A stretch of 64,000 nt of DNA, taken from assembly GCA_023453125.1 (NCBI GenBank), contig JAEXUB010000184.1, positions 62,001 through 126,000 of the forward strand, read 5' to 3'. Position numbers and translations under genes: made by a program. The stretch comes from Bacteroidota bacterium. GTDB taxonomy: Bacteria; Bacteroidota; Ignavibacteria; Ignavibacteriales; Melioribacteraceae. This document shows, piece after piece, positions 1 through 9,400 of this stretch. Numbering within the stretch: the first letter of the stretch is position 1; each line of letters begins with the position of its first letter. Under the pieces are notes generated by a model. The model was not told the DNA's origin. It saw only the letters and a program-made list of their open reading frames with translations, and ran no database searches.

Positions 1-1
1 G

Positions 2-634
2 AAGGGAGTATACTCCTTTTGTATGTGTCCCGGAGGAATTATTATTCCGGCGTCAACAGGGGAAAACGAACTGGTTCTAAACGGAATGTCGGTTTCTAAA
101 AGAAACAGTCCCTTTGCAAACGCCGGTTTTGTAGTCTCGGTTGATGAGAATGACTGGCAGGAATTTGAATGGGCAGGGGTATTTGCCGGATTGGAACTGC
201 AGAAGAGTATTGAATCTTTATCTTTCCGGGCTGCCGGATATACCCAGAAAGCACCGGCGCAAAGAGTAACCGATTTTATTCAGGGGAGAATTTCGCAGAC
301 AATTCCGGAAACGTCATACATACCGGGGACAGTATCTGCGGATCTGAATCTGCTTTTTCCGGGGAGGATTTCGGAGAGTCTCAGAAAGGCATTGATACTA
401 TTTAACAACAGGATGAAAGGCTATGTTACTGAGGAGGCAAAACTTCTTGCCCCCGAGACCAGAACAAGTTCTCCCATACGGATACCGCGTGACAAGGAAA
501 CTCTTATGCACATCGGCATTGAAGGGCTCTATCCATGCGGTGAGGGGGCCGGATATGCAGGGGGAATAGTCTCAGCCGCTATTGACGGAGAAAGGTCTGC
601 AGAAGCAGTAATTTGCAGGTTTAATATTGAATAA
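2..634 (+). CDS. NAD(P)/FAD-dependent dehydrogenase, COG2509 type (3' part only)
   Basis: The reading frame is already open at the left edge, so only the C-terminal ~210 residues are present. The visible start resembles the YSFCMCPGG motif of the COG2509 'uncharacterised FAD-dependent dehydrogenase' family. Near the C-terminus is GIEGLYPCGEGAGYAGGI, the conserved FAD-contacting segment of that family, followed by a short helix to the stop. The family is thought to be flavin-dependent and soluble, but its physiological substrate is not established. The internal ATG at 23 is not the true start because the family motif runs through it. The next gene starts 23 bases downstream on the same strand, so the two may be co-transcribed. 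Confidence 0.85.
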   Translation, partial: KGVYSFCMCPGGIIIPASTGENELVLNGMSVSKRNSPFANAGFVVSVDENDWQEFEWAGVFAGLELQKSIESLSFRAAGYTQKAPAQRVTDFIQGRISQTIPETSYIPGTVSADLNLLFPGRISESLRKALILFNNRMKGYVTEEAKLLAPETRTSSPIRIPRDKETLMHIGIEGLYPCGEGAGYAGGIVSAAIDGERSAEAVICRFNIE

Positions 635-657
635 ATTTCAGTAATGGGAAATAGTAA

Positions 658-2004
658 ATGTCATTTTTATCCTTACCAGCTTTCATAATTATTTTGTCAA
701 TCCTGGCTCTTGTTGCCTGGGGTATGCTGGTTTCTTACTTTGAGAATGAAAAGAAGGCCTCTCTTAAACTCTTGGCTATAGGCCTTTCAATTATACTCTT
801 ATTACTGCCCCTTTCGGCTTCATCTCCCCTAAGTGAAATATATTCTGCCGTAGTGGTTATGCTCTTTTTTTCTTTTTTAATATTATCACTTCTTCCGTTG
901 AAAGGTAAAAAGATTTCAAATCAAAATCCTAAAGGCCGAATTGATGAAAGAGATACTATGTTTTCAAGAAAGGAATTGTCAGAAGGGAGCGAAAATTATG
1001 AACGGTATTATCGTGATAATAAGGAAAAATTGGAATTAGATATTAAATTCAGGCAAAAGCCGGGGCTTCTGCAGGAAGGGACCACACAGTGGAACAAGCT
1101 TCAATTTACCGCTTCAGATTCCGGGTTTAAAACTATTGGTCTTCTTAAAGATAAGGTAGATGGTGAGGTTTCAAAAATTAAATACTCAATTGATCCGAAA
1201 GAAATTTCTGAATTCTTAAAACACTGGGGGAAAAAACTGGGTGCGGCTGATGCCGGAATTGCATTGCTTAAACCCTATCATTTCTATTCTTATGGCGGCA
1301 GAGGGGAGAGATATGGAATTGAATATGAACCTGCGCACAAATTTGCTTTGGCGTTTATCGTCGAGATGGATCATAGGATGATGCAGTCTGCTCCTTCGGG
1401 AACAGCAGTTATGGAATCATCGCAGCAATATCTTAAATCAGGAATAATTGCCCTTCAGACTGCTCAATTTATAAGGGACTTGGGATATAGTGCGCGAGCT
1501 CATATTGACGGAAATTACCAGGTGGTCTGTCCATTGGTAGCCAGAGATGCCGGACTTGGAGAAATTGGTAGAATGGGATTATTAATGACTCCTGCGCTAG
1601 GTCCAAGGGTCAGGATTTCAGTTGTCACAACCGATTTGGAGCTAATTCCGGATAAATATGAGCAGGATAAATCAATGCTCGATTTCTGTACGATTTGCAA
1701 AAAATGTTCCGATTCATGTCCGGCAAAAGCAATTCCTTCTGGCGATATGGAGTTAATTAATGGCGCGGAAAGATGGCAAATAAACCAGGAAGCTTGTTAC
1801 ACATTATGGTGTACGCTGGGTACCGATTGCGGACGATGTGTTTCTGTATGTCCCTATTCTCATCCCGATAACAAATTTCACAATCTGATAAGATTCGGTT
1901 TGAAGAATTCCTTCTTTTTCAGGAGAACAGCTCTTCTAATGGATGATTTAATTTACGGCCGAAGACCGGCTTCAAAACCTCCCGAAGGGTGGCTGGCTAA
2001 ATAA
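658..2004 (+). CDS. Membrane-anchored reductive-dehalogenase-like Fe-S protein
   Basis: The 448-residue protein begins with three hydrophobic segments (about residues 4-25, 33-52 and 58-80), then a soluble domain. From about residue 195 the domain resembles the corrinoid-dependent RdhA/QueG superfamily: a segment around FIRDLGYSARAH, then ARDAGLGEIGRMGLL and a GPRVR strand. The C-terminus carries two ferredoxin-type cluster motifs, Cys344-347-350-354 and Cys380/385-391-394-398. Catalytic RdhA proteins usually carry a twin-arginine signal and are anchored by a separate RdhB; here there is no RR motif and the anchor is built in. The family suggests a redox reaction on an organic substrate at the membrane, possibly corrinoid-dependent. 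Whether it dehalogenates anything cannot be read from the sequence. Its end overlaps the convergent DAHP synthase gene by 8 bases. Confidence 0.7.
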   Translation: MSFLSLPAFIIILSILALVAWGMLVSYFENEKKASLKLLAIGLSIILLLLPLSASSPLSEIYSAVVVMLFFSFLILSLLPLKGKKISNQNPKGRIDERDTMFSRKELSEGSENYERYYRDNKEKLELDIKFRQKPGLLQEGTTQWNKLQFTASDSGFKTIGLLKDKVDGEVSKIKYSIDPKEISEFLKHWGKKLGAADAGIALLKPYHFYSYGGRGERYGIEYEPAHKFALAFIVEMDHRMMQSAPSGTAVMESSQQYLKSGIIALQTAQFIRDLGYSARAHIDGNYQVVCPLVARDAGLGEIGRMGLLMTPALGPRVRISVVTTDLELIPDKYEQDKSMLDFCTICKKCSDSCPAKAIPSGDMELINGAERWQINQEACYTLWCTLGTDCGRCVSVCPYSHPDNKFHNLIRFGLKNSFFFRRTALLMDDLIYGRRPASKPPEGWLAK

Positions 2005-3010
2005 TTTTTCCAATTACCTCGGCAATTTTTTTCATATCCTCCACCAGGTTTAGGTAAACATTTGGAGTAAGGGCCTGCGGTCCGTCCGAAAGCGCCTTTT
2101 CCGGCTGGTCATGAATTTCAATCATCACTCCGCTTGCTCCCGCTGCCACCGCTGCTCTTGCCATAGCAAGAACATCGCTGGCGTACATTGCTGCGTGCGA
2201 AGGATCTGCAATTACCGGCAGGTGAGTCATCTTTTTGAGCACCGGAAAAGAGGATAAATCAAAAATAAACCGGCTTGAATCATCAAATGATCTAATTCCT
2301 CTTTCGCAGAGGAGAACATCTTTGTTGCCGTGCGATAAAAGGTACTCTGCAGACATTAACCATTCTTCTAAGGTAGCGCTCCAATGTCGTTTTAACATAA
2401 CGGGTTTACTCATTTTGCCTAATTCTTTCAGAAGGGGATAATTCTGCATATTTCTGGCTCCAATCTGGAAAATATCTGTGTATTTTCCCACCAAATCAAC
2501 TTGCTCCGTCTGCATTACCTCGGTTATAACAAGCAGATTGAACTTGTCTGCTGCTTCCCGGATATGTTTTAATCCCTCTTCACCGAGTCCCTGAAACGAA
2601 TATGGGGATGTGCGCGGCTTGAATGCTCCCCCCCTTAAAATCCTTCCGCCCGATTCTGCCACCACCTGTGCAAGACGGAAAATCTGATCGTCATTTTCAA
2701 CGGAGCACGGTCCGGCAATAAGAGTTAATTCCTTGCCCCCAATCTTTGTCCCATTAATTTCAATTACGGTATCTTCCTGCTTAAAGGTTCTGCTGGCAAG
2801 TTTATAGGGGTCGAGTATCTTAATAGCGTCGGCAACACCGGGCAATGACTTCATCTTTCTGACGTCAAAATTGGGCTGGATACCAATAGCTCCCAGAACA
2901 ATCCTTTCCTTGCCGTTCATCCGGTGGACTTCAAGTCCGAATTCGTGCATCTTTTTCGAAATGTACTCTATCTGTTCTTCAGTTATATTTTTTTCTAAAA
3001 TAACAATCAC
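1997..3010 (-). CDS. aroF: 3-deoxy-7-phosphoheptulonate (DAHP) synthase, type I-beta
   Basis: The enzyme condenses phosphoenolpyruvate with erythrose 4-phosphate, the first step of the shikimate pathway. The 337-residue protein has a ~70-residue N-terminal ferredoxin-like regulatory domain, as in the Thermotoga-type enzymes that are feedback inhibited by aromatic amino acids. The catalytic barrel shows LIAGPCSVEN, GGAFKPRTSPYSFQG, the metal/substrate segment IGARNMQNYPLL and DPSHAAM near the C-terminus. The usual KRG loop appears as KRHWSATLEE. It is the last gene of the mutS-lipoprotein-aroF run, 13 bases after the lipoprotein gene, and overlaps the convergent Fe-S protein gene by 8 bases. 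The gene symbol follows the family name and does not imply a particular isozyme. Confidence 0.93.
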   Translation of the reverse strand: MIVILEKNITEEQIEYISKKMHEFGLEVHRMNGKERIVLGAIGIQPNFDVRKMKSLPGVADAIKILDPYKLASRTFKQEDTVIEINGTKIGGKELTLIAGPCSVENDDQIFRLAQVVAESGGRILRGGAFKPRTSPYSFQGLGEEGLKHIREAADKFNLLVITEVMQTEQVDLVGKYTDIFQIGARNMQNYPLLKELGKMSKPVMLKRHWSATLEEWLMSAEYLLSHGNKDVLLCERGIRSFDDSSRFIFDLSSFPVLKKMTHLPVIADPSHAAMYASDVLAMARAAVAAGASGVMIEIHDQPEKALSDGPQALTPNVYLNLVEDMKKIAEVIGKII

Positions 3011-3023
3011 TTTTTACTCCGGT

Positions 3024-3647
3024 TTAATCGTGGAATTTTTTCTCGCCTGCTTTTATGGCGAGATCAATATAGTCTTCTTTCAATGGAATGGTACAGGAAT
3101 AGGAGGATGTATAGGCACAATAGGGATTATAAGCCAGATTGAAATCAATCTGGTAAATATGTTCAGGATCTTCCGATTTCTGAAAATCAAGGTATCTTCC
3201 AACTCCGTATGTCTCATTATTTGTAGTTTTATCTGTAAACCAGATGGCAAAATAAGTTTCGCCGCTGTTCTTGCTTGTCATCTGATATACATTGATTTTA
3301 AACTCCTTCTTGTCAAAATTAATAGTTACATATCCCCATCTTACCCCTTTTCTTGGGTCACCTTTGGTTCCCTGTGTTACAATACTGTCTTTAACCGGGA
3401 ACTCATTAAGCCTGCTCTGAAATACGAATGCGGGATCGACATCAAAATAGTTCAAAGGATGGAATTCCACCTTCCCTTTTTTATTAAAGGGGGACTCCTG
3501 ATTATCCCTCATATAGCCGTCTTTTTCATTCCGCTGCTGCTCAATTTCCTTAATATATTTTTCCTGTTCGGGAGTATATGCAGGCTTGCATCCGTTAAGA
3601 AGTATAATCGCAATCAGCACTAAAACTGCGGTAATATTATTTTTCAT
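3024..3647 (-). CDS. DUF1684 family lipoprotein
   Basis: The 207-residue protein starts with a lipoprotein signal peptide (hydrophobic residues 5-18, lipobox LLNGC, so Cys20 is the likely lipidated residue). The mature part matches DUF1684: a charged helix, the motif SPFNKKGKVEFHPLNYF, and the C-terminal NPYCAYTSSYSCTIPLKEDYIDLAIKAGEK signature split over two strands. The two cysteines in that signature are typical of the family. The function is not known; in Bacteroidota such proteins are exported and often stand alone. Its start overlaps the end of mutS by 11 bases, suggesting translational coupling, though no functional link to mismatch repair is known. Confidence 0.85.
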   Translation of the reverse strand: MKNNITAVLVLIAIILLNGCKPAYTPEQEKYIKEIEQQRNEKDGYMRDNQESPFNKKGKVEFHPLNYFDVDPAFVFQSRLNEFPVKDSIVTQGTKGDPRKGVRWGYVTINFDKKEFKINVYQMTSKNSGETYFAIWFTDKTTNNETYGVGRYLDFQKSEDPEHIYQIDFNLAYNPYCAYTSSYSCTIPLKEDYIDLAIKAGEKKFHD

Positions 3648-6249
3648 CGGTAAGCTTCTTTTTTAGTTCGTTTAATTTATTTAACGCATCCAATGGAGTT
3701 AATTTGTCAATCGAAATATCGTCAATTTCCTTTCTAAGAGCATCATCTTTAATCTCAAACATGCTTATCTGGAGGTCATCAGTCTGCTTTATTTTAGCTA
3801 ATTTTGCCTTTTTCATCTCGTATGGGGTAAGTTCCTTGCTTTCCAGGTTCTGCAGAATTTCTTTGGCTCTGCCGGTTACGAAAAGAGGGAGGCCTGCCAT
3901 TTGCGCTACCTGAATGCCATAGCTGTGGTCTGCGCCTCCTGAAGAAACCTTATGCAGGAATACTACTTTATCCCCGTATTCCCTAACTTCAACTTTATAG
4001 TTTTTAATTCTGGGGAAGATTGATGCCATCTCGTTTAATTCATGGTAATGTGTGGCAAAAAGGGTTTTTGCGGCTACGTCGGGATTTTCGTGCAGATACT
4101 CTGTAATGGCCCATGCAATAGAGATTCCATCGAATGTGGAAGTGCCTCTTCCTATTTCATCTAAAAGAATCAGGCTTTTACCTGTAGCATTATTAAGAAT
4201 ATTTGCCGCTTCCTGCATTTCGACAAGGAATGTACTCTCGCCTGCAGTTATATTATCGCTTGCCCCGACACGTGTATAGATCCGGTCAACAAGTCCAATG
4301 TGTGCGTTTTGAGCGGGCACAAAAGAGCCGATCTGTGCCAGAAGAACTATTAAGCCAATTTGTCTCAAGTAAACCGATTTTCCTGCCATATTCGGGCCGG
4401 TGAGAATGATTATCTGTTCTTCGGAATTAGAAAGCTGGCAGTCGTTAGGACTGAATTTTTCTCCGGGAGGAAGAATTTTTTCAACAACCGGATGACGTCC
4501 CCCCTTGATTGAGATTATATCTGAATTATCAAGGACAGGTTTAACATAATTATTGGAATCGGCGCATTCGGCAAATGAAAGGTAGCAGTCAAGCATAGCA
4601 ATCAGCCTTGCATTCTCCTGAATCTGTTCCGTATACGAAGCAGCATTCAGCCTTACCTCATTAAAAAGCTGGTATTCCAGTGAGGCTATGTTCTCCTCAG
4701 CATTTAATATCTTATCTTCATATTCCTTCAGTTCGGGAGTAATATATCTTTCGCTGTTTACAAGAGTCTGCTTGCGCATATAATCATCGGGCACTTTCTC
4801 CCTGTTCGCGTGGCTTATTTCAATGTAGTACCCGAATACTTTGTTATAACTTACTTTCAGGGAGCTAATTTTCGTTCTTTCCCTCTCGGTTTTCTGAAGG
4901 TTTGCAATCCAGGATTTGGCGTTTGTAGAGAGCCCCCTCAATTCATCAAGCTCAGGGCTGTAGCCATCTCTGATAACCCCTCCGTCGGAGATACTGAGAG
5001 GAGGGTTATCATCAATTGCCTTCTCGATTTTTTCAACGAGGTCATTAAGACCAAGCAGTTTTTCGTTTATTTTTGAGAGGGTATCCGATTTTACCTGGTC
5101 AAGCAGCTGTTTTAAGAGAGGAATTTTCTTCAATGATGTTTTAAGGCTGAGAAGTTCTCTCGGATTAACTTTTCCTGTGCATATTTTGGAAATCAGCCTT
5201 TCAAGGTCGCCAATTTCTTTTAATTCACTCAGCAGATTTTTTCTAATGGTTTTATTGCCGAATAATTCTTCAACGCATTCCTGCCTTTTAAGAATAGGTT
5301 CCAGTTTCCGCAGGGGAGCCGAGACCCATTTCTTAAGCATTCGTCCCCCCATTGCCGTCTGGGTGTGGTCAAGAATCGAGATCAATGAACCTTCGCGCCC
5401 TCCGTCGCTCATTGAAAAGGTAATTTCCAGATTTCTCTTGGTTGAAAAATCGAGAACCATATAATCGGAAGGATTATACCCGGAAATTTTGTTAAGGTGC
5501 GATATGTTTTCTTTCTGGGTTTCGCGAAGATAATTGAGATTAGCCCCGGCGGCAATAATACCGCATCTAAGGTTTTCTATGCCGAAACCTTTTAAGGAAA
5601 GGGTATTGAACTGTTTGGTTAAAAGTTCCTCTCCGTAATCAAAAGTAAATATCCAATCGTCAACTTTTGTAATAGTAATTGACTGGCTGGTTTTTTGAAT
5701 AACCGGCTCCAGAATACCTTTCTGTTTCTTTGAAACCAGAATTTCTGAAGGATTTATAAGCCCAATCTGCTGGGGGATATCGTTTTGATGGACTTCATAG
5801 GCATGAAACTCCCCGGTAGAAATATCGCTGAAAGAGAGTCCTGCAATTTCATTTTCAAGGTAGATTGCCAGAAGATAATTGTTTTTCTTGTGGTCGAGAA
5901 TCTTGTCGGAAATTGCCACTCCCGGGGTTACGACCTCAACAACTTCTCTTTTAACAATTCCTTTGGCGAATTTAGGATTTTCCATCTGTTCGCATACCGC
6001 AACGCGATAGCCGTTTCTGACCAGTTTGGGGAGGTAGGCATCGAGCGCGTGGTGAGGAAATCCGGCAAGGGGCACATTCTCAGCCGCACCGTTTGCTCGC
6101 TTGGTTAAGGTAATTCCCAATACCTTTGAGGCAATTATCGCATCTTCCTCAAAAGTCTCAAAAAAGTCCCCCATTCTGAAGAGAAGTATCGTATCGGGAT
6201 AACTCGACTTGATCTTCTGGTATTGCGCCATTAATGGAGTAACAGACAT
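3637..6249 (-). CDS. mutS: DNA mismatch repair protein MutS
   Basis: The 870-residue protein has the usual MutS length and order. The mismatch-binding domain contains RMGDFFETF, where Phe-x-Glu inserts at the mispair. The connector and lever domains follow, with the clamp around residues 440-540. The ATPase domain has Walker A GPNMAGKS, Walker B LLDEIGRGTSTFDG and the ATHYHEL switch. The C-terminus (KKLTDEK) is short. MutS recognises mispairs and small loops and recruits MutL, which is not in this window. The gene heads a minus-strand run with the DUF1684 lipoprotein and DAHP synthase genes. Confidence 0.98.
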   Translation of the reverse strand: MSVTPLMAQYQKIKSSYPDTILLFRMGDFFETFEEDAIIASKVLGITLTKRANGAAENVPLAGFPHHALDAYLPKLVRNGYRVAVCEQMENPKFAKGIVKREVVEVVTPGVAISDKILDHKKNNYLLAIYLENEIAGLSFSDISTGEFHAYEVHQNDIPQQIGLINPSEILVSKKQKGILEPVIQKTSQSITITKVDDWIFTFDYGEELLTKQFNTLSLKGFGIENLRCGIIAAGANLNYLRETQKENISHLNKISGYNPSDYMVLDFSTKRNLEITFSMSDGGREGSLISILDHTQTAMGGRMLKKWVSAPLRKLEPILKRQECVEELFGNKTIRKNLLSELKEIGDLERLISKICTGKVNPRELLSLKTSLKKIPLLKQLLDQVKSDTLSKINEKLLGLNDLVEKIEKAIDDNPPLSISDGGVIRDGYSPELDELRGLSTNAKSWIANLQKTERERTKISSLKVSYNKVFGYYIEISHANREKVPDDYMRKQTLVNSERYITPELKEYEDKILNAEENIASLEYQLFNEVRLNAASYTEQIQENARLIAMLDCYLSFAECADSNNYVKPVLDNSDIISIKGGRHPVVEKILPPGEKFSPNDCQLSNSEEQIIILTGPNMAGKSVYLRQIGLIVLLAQIGSFVPAQNAHIGLVDRIYTRVGASDNITAGESTFLVEMQEAANILNNATGKSLILLDEIGRGTSTFDGISIAWAITEYLHENPDVAAKTLFATHYHELNEMASIFPRIKNYKVEVREYGDKVVFLHKVSSGGADHSYGIQVAQMAGLPLFVTGRAKEILQNLESKELTPYEMKKAKLAKIKQTDDLQISMFEIKDDALRKEIDDISIDKLTPLDALNKLNELKKKLTDEK

Positions 6250-6405
6250 AAATTCCTAATAAATTTAACCTAAAAATATACCTTAATGGAATTTGAATAT
6301 CAAACTGTTTAATTGAGTGAAAACCGGGAATCAATCAATAATAGCCCCGGTAATCTCACCGAAATTGCTATTAACATTTAATGCTGTATCATTAGGGGGG
6401 GACAA

Positions 6406-6434
6406 TTGGAATACTCCTAATCATTTGATATAAT
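6406..6434 (+). promoter_or_regulatory. Sigma70-like promoter of the GH13 gene
   Basis: TTGGAA (6406-6411) is followed after exactly 17 bases by TATAAT (6429-6434). It lies in the 223-base gap between divergent mutS and the GH13 gene. It places transcription start near 6441, so the upstream in-frame TTG at 6434 cannot be the start codon and the ATG at 6473 is favoured. I see no other clear element in the rest of the gap (6250-6405). Confidence 0.65.
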
Positions 6435-6472
6435 TGATATTAGAATTGAAAATATTTTGTTTACAGGTAAAA

Positions 6473-9400
6473 ATGACCTCAAAAAAACTTTCCATCCGTA
6501 ATGCCGTCCGAATAGAAAACCCTTTTTACGAGTTTCACATTGCGCGCCAGATAAGAAAGAAATATGCCCTTGAAGATTCTTTATTTACTCTAAGCGGAAA
6601 TGTGATTTTTGGAAATTTTGCGCAGGTCAGGAATTTTGTATTTAAATTAAATCAAAACCGCCCTGAATACCTCAAAGTAGGTGCCGGAGAAGTAAATGCG
6701 GCAGGTCTTCTGGATGAAATTTACCATTTTGTATTGAAGGAGTATGAAGAGAATCTAAATCCCGGTGTTTGGGAGAGGGCAATAAAGTATCTTAATGTAT
6801 CTGTAGGGGATGAACTGCTTAGAAAGCTTCTTTTCGATTTTGTGGAGATTTTTCCCCCGTTTGATGTCTACAAAGGACAGGCAAGCAGTTTTGATTATCT
6901 GAATTCGTATACGGGCAGCCGCTCAAACTATTCAATTGCCCTTGAAGAAATGCTAACCCTTTATTTCGCTAATTTTAATCCGGCTAACGGCAAAATAATA
7001 GAACTATTCGATTCAAATTATCTTAATAATTCGAGAATTTTCGAAAAAGTAATTAATCACCTAGATTTCTTCTTCCAGGGGGAAGAGAAGATTGGGGATG
7101 AAAAGCAGGACCTGTTTACATTTCTAATCATTCCGATGTTAAAACATCCCGAAAGCATCGAGGCACAGCTCGATTATATCCGTTCTAAATGGGGAGTGAT
7201 TCTGGATGAGAACTTCCTCAGCAAAATTCTAAGCGGAAAAGATCTCATTAAAGAGGATTATAAGATAGAATTTACCGGGGGAGGGGCGCCTCCAACCTTT
7301 GTACCGCAGTATAAAGAGGCTGTTGAGTTTGCTCAGGAAGCAGCCTTGGGGAAATCGGGTTTCCAATATGGGGCAGACAGTGTTAAGTCCTATGAGGAGC
7401 CTGAAAAATTTACGCAGGATCTCGAATGGATGCCAAGACTGATTCTCCTTGCAAAAAATGTGTATGTATGGCTCGACCAGCTTTCGAAGAAATATTCCCG
7501 GAATATCCGCCGGCTTGACGAAATACCGGATGAAGAACTTGATCAGCTAGCCGAATGGCACTTTACAGGATTATGGCTTATCGGAATCTGGGAGCGGAGT
7601 AATGCCTCTAAGAAAATAAAGCACCAGACAGGAAATATTGATGCCGTTGCCTCGGCATATTCATTATTCGACTACCAGATAGCATTTGACCTCGGCGGAG
7701 AGGATGCATACCGCAATCTCGACTGGCGTACAAAGCAGAGGGGAATAAGGCTTGCCTGCGATATGGTTCCGAACCATACCGGAGTCTATTCAAGATGGAT
7801 GATTGAGCATCCGGAATATTTTATTCAAAGCGATTTTCCCCCTTATCCGAATTACCGGTTCACCGGTCCTAATCTTTCAGAAGATCCGAGAATTCAGATA
7901 AGGATTGAGGATGGTTACTGGAGTAAGACAGATGCCGCGGTTGTGTTTCAGAGAATTGAAAACAGTACGGGAAAAGTTACCTATTTCTACCACGGCAACG
8001 ATGGTACAAATATGCCTTGGAACGACACTTCGCAGCTGGATCTCCTTAAACCGGAAGTAAGAGAAGCGCTTATTGAGAAAATTATCGAGGTTGCCAGAAA
8101 ATTTTCTGTTATAAGGTTTGATGCGGCAATGACTCTTACAAAACGGCATTTCTCCCGTCTTTGGTATCCCGAACCGGGTAAAGGAGGAGATATTCCTTCA
8201 AGGAGCGACTATGCGCTTTCCCCGGCCGAGTTCGACAGACGTTTTCCGGAGGAATTCTGGCGTCTTGTAGTGGACAGAATTAATAACGAACTTCCAAATA
8301 CTCTTTTGCTTGCTGAGGCTTTCTGGCTTATGGAAGGATATTTTGTAAGAACGCTGGGGATGCACAGGGTTTATAACAGCGCATTTATGAATATGCTGCT
8401 GAAAGAGGAAAACTTTAAATATAGAGACCTTATTACCAATACACTGGAATTTGAGCCGGAGATTCTAAAACGGTATGTTAATTTTATGAGCAATCCCGAT
8501 GAGGAAACCGCAATTAGACAGTTCGGAGCGGATGAAAAATATTTCGGCATCTGCGTGCTGATGGTTACACTTCCCGGGCTTCCTATGTTCGGCCACGGCC
8601 AGATTGAGGGATTCCACGAAAAATACGGAATGGAGTACCAGCGTTCATATTACAATGAAGAACCCAATCAATGGCTTATTGACAGGCATAAAAAAGAAAT
8701 TTTCCCACTTATTAAAAGGAGGGCCCTCTTCAGCCAGGTTTATAATTTCTGGTTCTATGATTATATAAATGACAGAGGGGAGATTGACGAAAATGTTTTC
8801 GCTTATACAAACAGCGAAATGGGGGAAAAAGCTCTTGTATTTTATAACAATAAGTACTCAAAAGTATCGGGCGGAATAGATATTTCCGCGCCAAAGCTTG
8901 TTCAAAACGGGAATAACGGAAAGAAAGAACTAAAAAAATTAAGGCTGTTTGATGCCCTCGGCATAAAGCCGGCAGATAATGTTTTTTATATCTACAGGGA
9001 ACATAAATCGGGACTTCAATATATTAAACCCGGAAGCGAATTTGCCCAATCCGGTTTTAATGCGGATTTAAAAGAATTTGAATACAAAGTGTACATCGAT
9101 TTTATTGAGGTGCCCGAGAGAAAAGGGGAGTGCAGAAAACTTGCAGATAAATTAGCAGGGGCAGGCACCGGAAATATATTCTATTCGCTTGAAGAAATTC
9201 ATTTCGAGGATTTTCACGCTAAATTCGAGAAATTGTTTAGCAGGGAATCGCTTGACAATTTTATTAAATATTCAATTGAACTTGATGCAGCCGAGAAAGA
9301 ACTCAACCTTACATTTATGACAGGCAGCCTTAATGAAATGATAGGCGAACTGAAGAATCACTATGATATTGAAATGAATGCGGCTTTATTAATTGAAACA

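Noticed and set aside
2871..3623. 250-codon plus-strand open frame opposite the aroF start and the DUF1684 lipoprotein gene
   Set aside because: It lies antisense to two well-supported genes, has no ribosome site and its product resembles no protein family.
6434..6472. TTG as an earlier start for the GH13 protein
   Set aside because: It overlaps the predicted -10 hexamer, so it would not be in the mRNA. The ATG at 6473 fits better.
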